Below the pieces are notes generated by a model. That model did not search any database. It was not told the origin of the DNA and saw only the letters and a list, made by a program, of their open reading frames with translations. Below, one piece after another: positions 8,965 to 18,583 of a stretch of 64,000 nt of DNA (the stretch's first letter is position 1; each line of letters opens with the position of its first letter). The stretch covers positions 62,001-126,000 of the forward strand of contig JAXHLT010000004.1 of the NCBI GenBank assembly GCA_034521955.1, written 5' to 3'. Source of the DNA: M55B127 sp034521955 (GTDB lineage Bacteria; Bacillota; Halanaerobiia; Halanaerobiales; M55B127). Both the position numbers and the translations under genes were made by a program.

Positions 8965-10108
8965 CGGTAGTTCCTTATCACAAGAAGAAATTGATTCGTT
9001 AATTAATTCAGGTGATGATAACAATAATGAAGGACAATTAACAGATGATCAGATAGATGTAATTGGAGAAATTGGTAATATAGCAATGGGATCAGCTGCA
9101 ACGGCATTATTTACACTATTAAACAAAAAGGTAGATATCACAGCCCCAACTGTTGATATAAGTTCATTCAAAAAAGTAGTTGAAGAATATACTGAGCCCT
9201 TTGTCCTTGTTAAGGTTGAATATGTTGAGGGGTTAGAAGGATTAAATCTTTTAATATTAGATTCAAAAGATGCTGCAATAATTGCAGATTTAATGATGGG
9301 TGGTAGTGGTGAAAATATAGATGCAGATGCAGAGTTAGATGAAATTCATTTAAGTGCAGTTGGAGAAGCAATGAATCAGATGATGGGTTCATCTTCAACA
9401 TCTATTTCAAATATTATTGATAAGGTTGTAAATATATCACCACCAGAACCAATCTTTGATGTTGATACAGATGAATTTGAAAATGATTACTTTGATAAAA
9501 AAGATCCTTTAGTAGTGACATCTTTTGATTTAAAAATTGGTAATTTAATAGATAGTAAGTTTAAACAGTTAGCACCACTTAAATTTACAAAAAGATTAAT
9601 CAAGACATTACAGGAAAACAATGAAGGTTTAACTGCTAAGTCTGATAACTCTATGCAGTCCAGTATTTCAGCTGAAGTTGCTGAAAAAAGTACAAAAGAA
9701 GAAAAAGAACAAGAAGAACAAAAAGAAGAAAAAAAGGTAAAACAAACAACTGCAAAGTCAAGTTCTAATAAACAGTTAAAAAGTTCTGATAAGGTAGATG
9801 TACACGAAGCTCAGTTTCCTGAATTTGGAGAAAAAGAAGGGCAGTCTTTACCACAGAACATGGAACTTCTAAAAGATGTTCCTTTAACAGTTACTGTTCG
9901 TTTGGGGAAATCAAAAATGACAATTAGTGAAGTATTAGATCTTGGTGAAGGCTCTATTATAGAGTTAGACAAGTTAGCTGGTGAATTAGTTGATCTTTAT
10001 GTCAATGGAAAATTAATTGCAAAAGGTGAAGTTGTTGTTATAGATGAAAGCTTTGGATTTAGAGTAAAAGATATTATAAGTCCTGCTGAACGTATTAGTG
10101 ATATTTAA
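8957..10108 (+). CDS. fliY: FliY, switch protein with CheY-P phosphatase-type domain
   Basis: 383 residues in three parts: an N-terminal CheY-binding-like motif (LSQEEIDSLI), a CheC/FliY domain with two phosphatase-type helices (DVIGEIGNIAMGSAATAL and ELDEIHLSAVGEAMNQMMG), and after an acidic/Lys-rich linker (about residues 225-275) a C-terminal FliN domain with VRLGKSKMTISEVLDLGEG. FliY is the Firmicute version of FliN, combining switch and CheY-P hydrolysis functions. It overlaps fliM. Confidence 0.93.
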   Translation: MSNGSSLSQEEIDSLINSGDDNNNEGQLTDDQIDVIGEIGNIAMGSAATALFTLLNKKVDITAPTVDISSFKKVVEEYTEPFVLVKVEYVEGLEGLNLLILDSKDAAIIADLMMGGSGENIDADAELDEIHLSAVGEAMNQMMGSSSTSISNIIDKVVNISPPEPIFDVDTDEFENDYFDKKDPLVVTSFDLKIGNLIDSKFKQLAPLKFTKRLIKTLQENNEGLTAKSDNSMQSSISAEVAEKSTKEEKEQEEQKEEKKVKQTTAKSSSNKQLKSSDKVDVHEAQFPEFGEKEGQSLPQNMELLKDVPLTVTVRLGKSKMTISEVLDLGEGSIIELDKLAGELVDLYVNGKLIAKGEVVVIDESFGFRVKDIISPAERISDI

Positions 10109-10134
10109 AGACCTTATATATTAAGGAGACAAAA

Positions 10135-10494
10135 ATGAACTACACTTTTGAAATACTAAAAATAGGTTTTTATCTAATATTAATTGTTGGAGTAATCTAT
10201 TTTTTAGCAATGTTTATTAAAAAAAATATTACCAAAGTCCAGTCTGGAAGCCATCTAAAAGTGATTGATAGAATTTATATGGGGACTAAAATAGGTTTAT
10301 TATTAGTTGAAGTAAATGATGAAATAATACTGATTAGTCAGACCGAAAATTCTATTGAAAAGCTTGATAAGTGGAACAAAGATGATTTTGATATAGACTT
10401 TGATCAAATCGATAATAATTCTTCAGATAATACAGAAAAGTTTAAAGAAATTTTTATGCAGTATTTAGGGAGGAACGATAGTGATTCAGAATAA
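10135..10494 (+). CDS. fliO: FliO (FliZ-type) flagellar export protein
   Basis: 119 residues with one membrane segment (about 9-28) followed by a small domain with GSHLKVIDRIYMGTKIGLLLVEV and then ILISQTENSIEKL, the FliO pattern. FliO helps assemble the FliP-FliQ-FliR export gate. The acidic C-terminal tail (residues 85-119) is not conserved. It overlaps fliP by 14 bases. Confidence 0.88.
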   Translation: MNYTFEILKIGFYLILIVGVIYFLAMFIKKNITKVQSGSHLKVIDRIYMGTKIGLLLVEVNDEIILISQTENSIEKLDKWNKDDFDIDFDQIDNNSSDNTEKFKEIFMQYLGRNDSDSE

Positions 10495-11251
10495 TAGATA
10501 CCTACTTGCATTAATATTGGTATTAATAGTAGTTTTTAGTTTTAGTATTAATATAAGTGCTCAGGAATTTAATATACCTGATATTAATTTAGATATATCC
10601 TCTCCCAATCAAGAAGGTGGAGGTAGTGACCTTGTTTTATCGTTAAGGATTTTAGCTTTGCTAACAGTGCTTTCATTAGCCCCAGCAATTGTTATAATGG
10701 TTACATCTTTTACACGGATTATTATAGTTTTTTCTATAATGAAACAGGCCCTATCAATTAGAAATATGCCACCGAATCAGGTTTTAATTGGACTTGCAAT
10801 CTTTTTAACTATTTTTATCATGGCACCGGTCTGGCAGGCTGTGAACACAGATGCTTTACAACCGTATTTAGACGAAGAAATTAATATTGACCAAGCATAT
10901 GATAATACTGCAGAGCCATTAAGAGAATTCATGTTTGAACAGACTGATGAAAATTCATTAGCATTATTTGTTAATATGGCTGAGATGGAAAGACCGAATA
11001 ATCAGGATGATATACCACTTTATGTATTAGTTCCTGCATTTATTACAAATGAGATAAAAATTGCATTTCAAATTGGTTTTATGATTTACATACCGTTTTT
11101 GATGATAGATATGATTGTAGCAAGTATACTGATGTCAATGGGTATGATGATGTTACCACCGGTAATAATATCGTTACCGTTTAAAATATTACTGTTTGTA
11201 TTAGTTGATGGATGGCATTTAATCATTAATTCATTAGTACAGACCTTTTAA
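10481..11251 (+). CDS. fliP: FliP, export gate membrane protein
   Basis: 256 residues with a cleavable signal-like N-terminus (about 1-28), as usual for FliP, then four membrane segments. Characteristic strings are PAIVIMVTSFTRIIIVFSIM, NMPPNQVLIGLAIFLT and LVPAFITNEIKIAFQIGF. FliP forms the core of the type III export channel with FliQ and FliR. The start is GTG at 10481, after GGGAGG. The gene sits in the invariant order fliO-P-Q-R. Confidence 0.95.
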   Translation: MIQNNRYLLALILVLIVVFSFSINISAQEFNIPDINLDISSPNQEGGGSDLVLSLRILALLTVLSLAPAIVIMVTSFTRIIIVFSIMKQALSIRNMPPNQVLIGLAIFLTIFIMAPVWQAVNTDALQPYLDEEINIDQAYDNTAEPLREFMFEQTDENSLALFVNMAEMERPNNQDDIPLYVLVPAFITNEIKIAFQIGFMIYIPFLMIDMIVASILMSMGMMMLPPVIISLPFKILLFVLVDGWHLIINSLVQTF

Positions 11252-11265
11252 AGGAGAGAAAATAA

Positions 11266-11532
11266 GTGGAGCAAAGTATAGTTATTGATATTGGAAGAAG
11301 AGCATTATATGTGGTTTTAACAGTGATTGCACCTGTTTTAGGAGCAGGTTTAATTACCGGATTATTTGTTGCAATTTTGCAGGCAACTACTCAAATACAG
11401 GAACAAACTTTAGCTTTTGTTCCAAAGATATTTGCAGTCTTAGCTTCAATAGCAGTCTTTGGACCCTGGATATTAAATACTGTCATTGATTTTGTAAATG
11501 AACTGTTTCAAAGTATCCCCTTATATATATGA
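11266..11532 (+). CDS. fliQ: FliQ, export gate membrane protein
   Basis: 88 residues with two membrane helices, matching FliQ in length and pattern (APVLGAGLITGLFVAILQA, TQIQEQTLAFVPKI). It contributes to the export channel that secretes rod, hook and filament subunits. It starts with GTG at 11266 preceded by AAAGGAGAG, and fliR begins 14 bases after its stop. Confidence 0.94.
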   Translation: MEQSIVIDIGRRALYVVLTVIAPVLGAGLITGLFVAILQATTQIQEQTLAFVPKIFAVLASIAVFGPWILNTVIDFVNELFQSIPLYI

Positions 11533-11546
11533 TAGGATGAATTTAA

Positions 11547-12335
11547 ATGGCTGAAGAGTTACTTATGACAGATTTAATATACTTATTCTTTTTAATAATG
11601 GCTCGTTATATGGGATTGTTTTTAATAACACCTATATTTAGCAGTAGGATTATTCAAAACCGAGTAAAGATTATGTTATCTTTTTTGATGGCTGTAATAA
11701 CATTTATGTTGATTTATCCAACTGCCTCAATAACTGCTCCAGCAACTGATTTGGGTATTATACTATATTTAATAAAAGAACTATCGGTTGGAGTTTTTAT
11801 GGGCTTTGTAATCTATATATTTTTCTCAGCTATTCAACTTGCCGGTCAGTTTATTGATTTAAGAATGGGTTTTAGAATTGGTAATGTTGTTGATCCCTTG
11901 AGTGGAGCAACGTCACCAATTATCGGTCAGTTTCTTAATATATTTACTATACTTGTATTTTTCTCGCTTAACGGTCATTTGATAATAATAGGGAGTTTAA
12001 ATAGATCCTTTGATATTATTCCATTAGGTCAGATTAATATATCAAACAATTTATGGCAGTTTCTTTTTCGAAGATCAGCAGACTTGTTTTTGATGGGTTT
12101 TAAAATAGCTCTTCCAATAATGGGTACACTGTTTATAGTTGATGTTTTATTAGGTTTTCTGGCAAGGGCAGTACCACAGATGAATATATTTATTGTCGGA
12201 CTACCTTTAAAGATTTTTATCGGATTTGTATTACTTGTATTATCTTTTCAAATATTAATATATTTTTTCTCAGATATATTAAACAACAGTTTTAATGAAA
12301 TTATTCATATTATTAATCTGATTAGTCCGGGTTAA
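11547..12335 (+). CDS. fliR: FliR, export gate membrane protein
   Basis: 262 residues with about six membrane segments and FliR-type strings such as ARYMGLFLITPIFSSR, GQFIDLRMGFRIGNVVDP and FLARAVPQMNIFIVGLPLKI. FliR completes the core of the flagellar export gate. Gene order and length are normal. A weak AGGATG ribosome-binding sequence precedes the ATG. Confidence 0.94.
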   Translation: MAEELLMTDLIYLFFLIMARYMGLFLITPIFSSRIIQNRVKIMLSFLMAVITFMLIYPTASITAPATDLGIILYLIKELSVGVFMGFVIYIFFSAIQLAGQFIDLRMGFRIGNVVDPLSGATSPIIGQFLNIFTILVFFSLNGHLIIIGSLNRSFDIIPLGQINISNNLWQFLFRRSADLFLMGFKIALPIMGTLFIVDVLLGFLARAVPQMNIFIVGLPLKIFIGFVLLVLSFQILIYFFSDILNNSFNEIIHIINLISPG

Positions 12336-12356
12336 CTTAATGGAGAGGAATAGAAA

Positions 12357-13421
12357 ATGGCAGATAATTCAACAGGTCAAAAAACTGAAGAACCAACACC
12401 GAAGCGGAAGCGGGAAGCAAGAGAAAAAGGTCAGGTTGCAAAAAGTCAGGAACTAAATCAAGCTTTTACACTTTTAAGCAGTTTCTTTGTACTCTATGTT
12501 TTGTTTTCCGGTATGCTAGAGTCGTTGATGAATAAGGTAACCCAGCTTTTAACATTTAGCAGTATTGAACCGATTACAAAGGCTGATGGTTATGAAATAC
12601 TTATGGAAAGTATCTATTATGTAGCTTCTTTAGTTGCACCTGTAATGATAGCAGCTGCTGTTATGGGAATTATTATTAATTTCAGTCAGGTTGGTCCTTT
12701 GTTTACAGGAGAAAGTATGAAACCCAAAGTAGAAAACATAGATATAATAAAAGGGTTTAAAAAAATATTTTCTCTAAAAAGCTTTGTAGAAATGATAAAG
12801 GCAGTACTGAAAATAATAATAATCTCTGTAATATCATATATTTTCATTAAAAATTCTATTATGGAATTAGTTTCTATGACAGAGATGGGTCTTAATGCCT
12901 CATTAGTTTTGATAGGACAGACAATCTTTAAAACAGCAATAGCTATTATAATCTTTTTAGTTACTGTTGGGATTTTCGACTTTGCCTATCAAAAATGGGA
13001 ACATAAAAAGAGTCTTAAAATGACTAAATATGAGGTAAAACAGGAAAGAAAAGAAATGGAAGGTGACCCACAACTTAAACAGAAACGAAAAGAAAAGCAG
13101 CGTCAGATGAGTTTAAACAGAATGATGTCTGCAGTAGAAGAAGCAGATGTAGTTGTTACTAACCCAACTCATATAGCAGTAGCACTTCAGTTTAATATAG
13201 AAGATATGGAAGCACCAAAGGTACTTGCAAAAGGAGAAGGCTATGTAGCATTAAAGATTAAAGAAAAAGCTAAAGAGCTTGATATAGAAATTGTTGAGAA
13301 CAAACCACTTGCAAGGTCACTTAATAAGATATGTGAAATCGGGGACTTTATTCCTGAAGATCTTTATGAAGCGGTTGCTGAAATATTAGCTTATGTATAC
13401 AAAAAAGAAAACAGATATTAA
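12357..13421 (+). CDS. flhB: FlhB, export substrate-specificity switch
   Basis: 354 residues: a conserved basic N-terminus (QKTEEPTPKRKREAREKGQV), four membrane segments, and a cytoplasmic domain with the autocleavage motif NPTH (in VVVTNPTHIAVAL, about residue 266). FlhB cleaves itself at this Asn-Pro bond and, together with FliK, switches export from hook to filament proteins. All key residues are present, unlike its partner fliK, whose frame is interrupted here. Confidence 0.96.
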   Translation: MADNSTGQKTEEPTPKRKREAREKGQVAKSQELNQAFTLLSSFFVLYVLFSGMLESLMNKVTQLLTFSSIEPITKADGYEILMESIYYVASLVAPVMIAAAVMGIIINFSQVGPLFTGESMKPKVENIDIIKGFKKIFSLKSFVEMIKAVLKIIIISVISYIFIKNSIMELVSMTEMGLNASLVLIGQTIFKTAIAIIIFLVTVGIFDFAYQKWEHKKSLKMTKYEVKQERKEMEGDPQLKQKRKEKQRQMSLNRMMSAVEEADVVVTNPTHIAVALQFNIEDMEAPKVLAKGEGYVALKIKEKAKELDIEIVENKPLARSLNKICEIGDFIPEDLYEAVAEILAYVYKKENRY

Positions 13422-13457
13422 AAATAAAGATATAGATTAGTTGGAGGTTTTAGTTAA

Positions 13458-15533
13458 ATGCCGTCAGTTTCGGGCAGTAGTACATTAAACAAAATATTTA
13501 ATAATATAGATGTATTATTTGCATTTGCAGTAGTCGGTATAGTAATAATGTTTATCATACCGATGCCAACCATACTTATGGACTTACTACTTACAGCAAA
13601 TATCACATTTTCAATGTTAATAATACTGGTAAGTATTTATATAAATGAACCATTACAGGTTTCTGTATTTCCTTCATTACTACTTTTTGCAACATTGTTT
13701 AGACTGGGTCTTAATGTATCAACAACTCGTTTAATATTAGGACAAGGTTATGCTGGTGAAATCATAACAAGTTTTGGTAACTTTGTTGTTGGTGGTAACT
13801 ATGTAGTTGGATTTATTATCTTTTTAATCCTTGTAATTATCCAGTATGTAGTAATCACAAAAGGTGCAGAAAGAGTAGCAGAAGTTGCAGCCAGGTTTAC
13901 CTTGGATGCAATGCCTGGTAAACAGATGAGTATTGATGCAGACTTAAATGCGGGAATTATTGACGAATTTGAAGCACAAGAACAGAGAAAAAAGATTAGA
14001 CAGGAAGCCGACTTTTACGGTGCAATGGATGGTGCCAGTAAGTTTGTTAAAGGTGACGCAATTGCTGGTATAATCATTACTGTAATTAATATAATCGGTG
14101 GTTTAATAATCGGTATGGCCCAGCAGGGACTAAGTTTTGGAGAAGCTGCTCAAACCTATACCTTACTAACAGTTGGTGATGGTTTGGTATCACAGATACC
14201 TGCTCTCTTAATTTCAACAGCAACCGGTATGATTGTAACTAGAGCAGCATCAGAGAAAAATATGGGCCAGGAAGTATCAAGTCAGTTAATGAGTCAACCA
14301 AAAGCAATGTATATTGCAAGTGTTGTACTATTTATTCTCGGATTAATGCCGGGACTTCCTACAGTACCATTTATAGTAATGGCCTTATTAATTGGTGGAC
14401 TAGGTTTAACTTTAAGAAGAACTGTAAAGGAAAGCACAGAAGAAATAGAAGAAAAACAAGAACCTACAAGACAGGAAGTTCAACAGGCTAAAGAAGCTGA
14501 GATTAAAAATATTATCAAAGTTGATCAACTTGAGGTTGAAGTGGGATATAATTTGATTTCATTTGTACTACCTGATCAAGGTGGGGACTTTCTTGATAGA
14601 GTTTCAATGATTAGAAAACAAATGGCAATAGAGCTGGGAATAATAATACCTCCGGTTCGAATTCTTGATAATTTACAGCTTGAACCCAATATATATAGAA
14701 TTAAGTTAAAAGGTGTAGAAATTAGCCGCTATAAGATATTGCCGGATCATTTTCTGGCAATGGATTCAGGGATGACAACAGAGGATATTGATGGTATCGA
14801 TACAAAAGAACCAGCTTTTGGAACACCTGCAATTTGGATAGATGAAAGTAAAAAAGAAAAAGCAGAACTTGCTAACTATACAATTGTAGATCCTCCTTCA
14901 GTTATGGCAACACATCTAACTGAGGTAATTAAAGAACATGCACATGAACTTCTAGGAAGACAAGAGGTCAAAGAGTTAATCGATAACATAAAAGATGAGA
15001 ATTCTGCTGTTGTTGATGAACTATTACCTGATCTATTATCCTTAGGAGAAATTCAAAAAGTGTTACAGAACTTACTTTGGGAAAATATACCGATAAATAA
15101 TTTAGTAACTATCTTAGAAACTCTTGCTGATTTTGCTACTTCAACTAAAAATATTGATCTCTTAACTGAGTATGTAAGACAGGGTTTATCAAGACAGATT
15201 ACAAATCAGTATACAAATGATGATAATGAACTATATACAATAACTTTAGATCCACAGTTAGAAGAAAGTTTAGGTCAAAATGTTGAACAGTCTGATCAAG
15301 GCAACTATCTTGCTGTTGAACCACAACAGGCACAACAGTTAATAGAAAATATATCACAAGAAGCTCAAAAACTACTACAACAGGGGAAAGATCCGATCTT
15401 AGTTACTTCCCCAATGATAAGAAGACCGCTAAAAGAATTAACGAGCAGATCATTTTCACAGTTAATAGTTTTATCTTTTAGCGAACTTTCACCTGATGTA
15501 AATTTACAAGTATTAGGGACGGTGAGTAACTAA
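13458..15533 (+). CDS. flhA: FlhA, export gate protein
   Basis: 691 residues with about eight membrane segments in the first half and a large cytoplasmic domain that docks chaperone-substrate complexes. Typical strings are LFATLFRLGLNVSTTRLIL, DAMPGKQMSIDADLNAG and GDGLVSQIPALLISTATG. FlhA uses the ion gradient for protein export. TTGGAGG precedes the ATG, and flhF starts immediately after the stop codon. Confidence 0.96.
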   Translation: MPSVSGSSTLNKIFNNIDVLFAFAVVGIVIMFIIPMPTILMDLLLTANITFSMLIILVSIYINEPLQVSVFPSLLLFATLFRLGLNVSTTRLILGQGYAGEIITSFGNFVVGGNYVVGFIIFLILVIIQYVVITKGAERVAEVAARFTLDAMPGKQMSIDADLNAGIIDEFEAQEQRKKIRQEADFYGAMDGASKFVKGDAIAGIIITVINIIGGLIIGMAQQGLSFGEAAQTYTLLTVGDGLVSQIPALLISTATGMIVTRAASEKNMGQEVSSQLMSQPKAMYIASVVLFILGLMPGLPTVPFIVMALLIGGLGLTLRRTVKESTEEIEEKQEPTRQEVQQAKEAEIKNIIKVDQLEVEVGYNLISFVLPDQGGDFLDRVSMIRKQMAIELGIIIPPVRILDNLQLEPNIYRIKLKGVEISRYKILPDHFLAMDSGMTTEDIDGIDTKEPAFGTPAIWIDESKKEKAELANYTIVDPPSVMATHLTEVIKEHAHELLGRQEVKELIDNIKDENSAVVDELLPDLLSLGEIQKVLQNLLWENIPINNLVTILETLADFATSTKNIDLLTEYVRQGLSRQITNQYTNDDNELYTITLDPQLEESLGQNVEQSDQGNYLAVEPQQAQQLIENISQEAQKLLQQGKDPILVTSPMIRRPLKELTSRSFSQLIVLSFSELSPDVNLQVLGTVSN

Positions 15534-16586
15534 ATGAAAGTCAAAAAATATGTTGGTGACAATATCCAGGATATAATATTTAGAGTAAAAGTTGACTTAG
15601 GAACTGAAGCAATAATATTGGACACAAGGAAGTTTAAAGAAGGTGGTTTTTTAGGTTTTTTCGCCAAAGAAAAGGTGGAAGTGTTAGCCGGTCTGGAAGA
15701 TAATAATCCACAAGAAGATAAAACAAAAAAGGAAATAGATAATCTTAAAGATATGATACAAGATCTGAATAATAATGTTAATCAAAATGTAACAAATTCA
15801 AATATTCCAAAAGTCTTAAAGAACTTTCAAAGACATTTAAAAAAACACAATGTTAAAGATGAATATATTGTAGAGATATTAAATGATATAAATACTGATG
15901 AAAAACTTGATAAATCAAACTTGAAAGTAAAAGTTAAAAATTACTTAATCGATATGATAGGTAAACCGGAATTAATCGAGACAACAAACAAACCCAAAAC
16001 AATTACATTTATCGGTCCAACTGGAATTGGTAAAACAACCACAATTGCTAAAATTGCAGCTGAATTTGCAATAAAGAAGGAAAAGAAGGTATGTTTAATA
16101 ACTGCTGATACATATCGTATAGCAGCTGTTCAACAGCTAAGGACATACAGTGATATCATAAATATTCCACTTAAAGTAGTTTATGATGGTAGTGAATTTA
16201 TCAAAGCAGTTGAAGAATTTAAAAAGGAAGCTGATTTAATATTAGTAGATACTCCTGGACGTAATTGGAAGAACAAATGGGAATTAGGACAGTTAAATGA
16301 ATTTGCGAAACAAAATATTGTAGATGAAATACATTTGATGTTAAGTTTAAATATGGATAGTAAAGATTTAAATTATGCAGTGAAGAACTTCAACAATTTA
16401 AATCCTGATAAGTTTATCTTAACAAAATTAGATGAGACTTCATCATATGGAGATATTATTAACTTAAAACAGGAATATGATATACCATTTTCATATATAA
16501 CATTTGGTCAGGATGTTCCTGAAGATATTGATAAAGCAGACCCTGAAATACTATATAACTACTTAATGGGGGATTTTGATGAATAA
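15534..16586 (+). CDS. flhF: FlhF, SRP-family GTPase for flagellar placement
   Basis: 350 residues: an N-terminal basic B-domain (about 1-120) and an SRP-type NG GTPase domain with FIGPTGIGKTTTIAKIA (P-loop), DTYRIAAVQQL, LVDTPGRNW and TKLDET. FlhF selects the site and number of flagella together with FlhG. The spacing to flhA is zero and it overlaps flhG by 8 bases, so the three are probably translated together. Confidence 0.95.
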   Translation: MKVKKYVGDNIQDIIFRVKVDLGTEAIILDTRKFKEGGFLGFFAKEKVEVLAGLEDNNPQEDKTKKEIDNLKDMIQDLNNNVNQNVTNSNIPKVLKNFQRHLKKHNVKDEYIVEILNDINTDEKLDKSNLKVKVKNYLIDMIGKPELIETTNKPKTITFIGPTGIGKTTTIAKIAAEFAIKKEKKVCLITADTYRIAAVQQLRTYSDIINIPLKVVYDGSEFIKAVEEFKKEADLILVDTPGRNWKNKWELGQLNEFAKQNIVDEIHLMLSLNMDSKDLNYAVKNFNNLNPDKFILTKLDETSSYGDIINLKQEYDIPFSYITFGQDVPEDIDKADPEILYNYLMGDFDE

Positions 16587-17478
16587 CCAGGCTTCCAAGC
16601 TCAAAGAATTTATGGCAGACAATGATATAAAAGATATTGACAATAAAAGCAATGACAGTACTAAAAAGAAAAGCAGAATTATTGCTGTAGCAAGTGGTAA
16701 AGGAGGGGTAGGTAAATCAACCTTAACTGTTAATCTTGCATTAGCAATCCAAGAACTAGAAAATGATGTATTTTTAATTGATAGTGATATTGGGATGGCT
16801 AATATAGATGTACTACTTGGACTTAAATCTCAGTATGATTTAAACCATGTTCTAAATGGACAGTGTACTTTAAAAGAAGCTGTTGAAACAGGACCTTATG
16901 GATTAAATGTTCTTTCCGGGATTTCTGGAATAGACGATATTATAAATATAAGTAATGAAAACATAAAAAAACTTCTTAACGGAGTAGCTGAAATTGAAGA
17001 TGATTATGATGTAATTCTATTAGATACAGGGGCAGGAGCAAGTCAGACTGTAATTAACTTTGCTACTGCAGCAGATGAAATAATTATTGTATTGACTCCT
17101 GAACCAACATCAATTATGGATTCATATAGTTTAATTAAATTACTTAGCAGTAAGAACTATCAGGGGAAATTACACTTAGTAGTCAATAGAGTTGATTCCC
17201 AAAAAGAAGCAGACAGTATTATAAATAGATTTTTAACTACAGCCCGCAAATATCTAAACTTAGATATAGAGTTATTAGGTATAATACCAAATGATACACA
17301 TATCTCTAAATCTGTTAAAAAACAGCATCCGGTATTTAAACTTTATCCCAATCTAAAAGTAAATGATAAATTTATGGAAATAGCTTCTAACCTCTTAGGT
17401 AAAGAACTTGATTTACCAAGTAGAGGTATCAAGAACTTTTTCTATAAACTTATAGGTCAGATATCCCCGGGGAGGTAA
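16579..17478 (+). CDS. flhG: FlhG (YlxH), MinD-like ATPase controlling flagellar number
   Basis: 299 residues of the ParA/MinD family with a deviant Walker A motif (ASGKGGVGKSTLTVNLA), DSDIGMANIDVLLGL and LLDTGAGAS. FlhG stimulates FlhF GTP hydrolysis and restrains flagellar number. The N-terminal 30 residues include the basic/Gln region that activates FlhF (NNQASKLKEFM). The ATG at 16579 overlaps the end of flhF; the in-frame TTG at 16576 is less likely. Confidence 0.93.
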   Translation: MNNQASKLKEFMADNDIKDIDNKSNDSTKKKSRIIAVASGKGGVGKSTLTVNLALAIQELENDVFLIDSDIGMANIDVLLGLKSQYDLNHVLNGQCTLKEAVETGPYGLNVLSGISGIDDIINISNENIKKLLNGVAEIEDDYDVILLDTGAGASQTVINFATAADEIIIVLTPEPTSIMDSYSLIKLLSSKNYQGKLHLVVNRVDSQKEADSIINRFLTTARKYLNLDIELLGIIPNDTHISKSVKKQHPVFKLYPNLKVNDKFMEIASNLLGKELDLPSRGIKNFFYKLIGQISPGR

Positions 17479-17483
17479 ATCAA

Positions 17484-18143
17484 ATGACCAATCCAGACAA
17501 ACTTTTAAGTATAAATCAAAATATTGAACTAGTAGTCAAAGAGGGTCAATTTGAGGGAAGTTATAATTCTAAAGTTGCTGATATTCTAGATGATCAAATA
17601 TTAATAATGGCTGTATATAAAAGAGAAGAATTAATTCCTTTAAGAAAGGAAACAAAAGTAGATGTACTTTATGAAGGAGATACAGCATTTTACTCTCTTA
17701 CATCAGAAATTACAGGCAGAAAAAAAGAACCTCTTCCGATGTTAAGTATTAAATTAACTGACAATATTGAGAGAATACAGAGAAGAAGTTTTTTTAGGGT
17801 ACAGATTAATAAAAAGATTCAATACATATCATTAAAAGAACAACGCAAAAAAGAAATTCAACCTGAATTTAAGGAAACCACAGCTATAGATTTAAGTGGT
17901 GGAGGCCTTTTAATGGTTTTAAAAGATGAACTCAAAGTTAATGATAGACTATTATTTAAATTAGATATTGAAGATTTAGATAAGTTAGTTGAAGGTAAAA
18001 TAGTTAGGATAAAGTATAATAAAGATGGATATAGTAAAACAGCCGGGATTGAGTTTGTTGATATTAATAGAAAAGATCGAGATACAATAATATCACATTT
18101 ATTTAACTACCAGAGAAAACTTCGAAGGCGTGGCATGATATAG
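17484..18143 (+). CDS. PilZ domain protein, YcgR-type flagellar brake
   Basis: 219 residues with an N-terminal YcgR-like domain (about 1-95) and a C-terminal PilZ domain. The c-di-GMP-binding residues are in place: RRSFFR for the RxxxR motif and DLSGGG for the D/NxSxxG motif. Such proteins (YpfA/DgrA in Bacillus) bind the motor when c-di-GMP rises and slow it. A PilZ gene inside the flagellar operon, plus an EAL-domain gene at 30-31.6 kb, points to c-di-GMP control of motility here. Confidence 0.88.
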   Translation: MTNPDKLLSINQNIELVVKEGQFEGSYNSKVADILDDQILIMAVYKREELIPLRKETKVDVLYEGDTAFYSLTSEITGRKKEPLPMLSIKLTDNIERIQRRSFFRVQINKKIQYISLKEQRKKEIQPEFKETTAIDLSGGGLLMVLKDELKVNDRLLFKLDIEDLDKLVEGKIVRIKYNKDGYSKTAGIEFVDINRKDRDTIISHLFNYQRKLRRRGMI

Positions 18144-18557
18144 ATGAAGTTGAAATTAATTGGTTCATTGTTTGTAGCACTCATCTTTTATTTAATTACT
18201 ATACTTATCAAATTATTTCAATTTAACCCTTTACCAGAGGTTTTTAGGTCAGGTTTAAAAATTTCTATTACAGCTTTTGTATTTACATTAGTATTAAGCT
18301 TTGTATTAGAATTTTTTGAAGATGATAGTAAAGAAGAGATAGTTAATAATAAAGGAAATAAAAAACAAGAAGGTAAACAACCGAAAGGTAAAGTAAGTGA
18401 AAAATATAAAACTAATGATAAAAACAGTTCTAAGCAAAGTACAAGGAATAATCAAAGTAGTGAAAATAATATAGATAACAACAGTAATGTAAATAAAAAA
18501 AGGGAAGAAGAGTTTAATCAAATAAAACCACCTGTAATTGAGTATGAAGAAAAATAA
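18144..18557 (+). CDS. Small membrane protein with charged tail, unknown
   Basis: I do not recognise this 137-residue protein. It has two predicted membrane segments (about residues 5-24 and 33-53) and then a long Lys/Asn/Ser-rich hydrophilic tail that is probably disordered. It starts with the base after the PilZ gene stop and is followed by fliA, so it is surely expressed with the flagellar genes. Small two-helix proteins of unknown function are common at this position in related operons. Confidence 0.6.
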   Translation: MKLKLIGSLFVALIFYLITILIKLFQFNPLPEVFRSGLKISITAFVFTLVLSFVLEFFEDDSKEEIVNNKGNKKQEGKQPKGKVSEKYKTNDKNSSKQSTRNNQSSENNIDNNSNVNKKREEEFNQIKPPVIEYEEK

Positions 18558-18583
18558 TTAATTTTAAATGAGGTAGGTAGTTA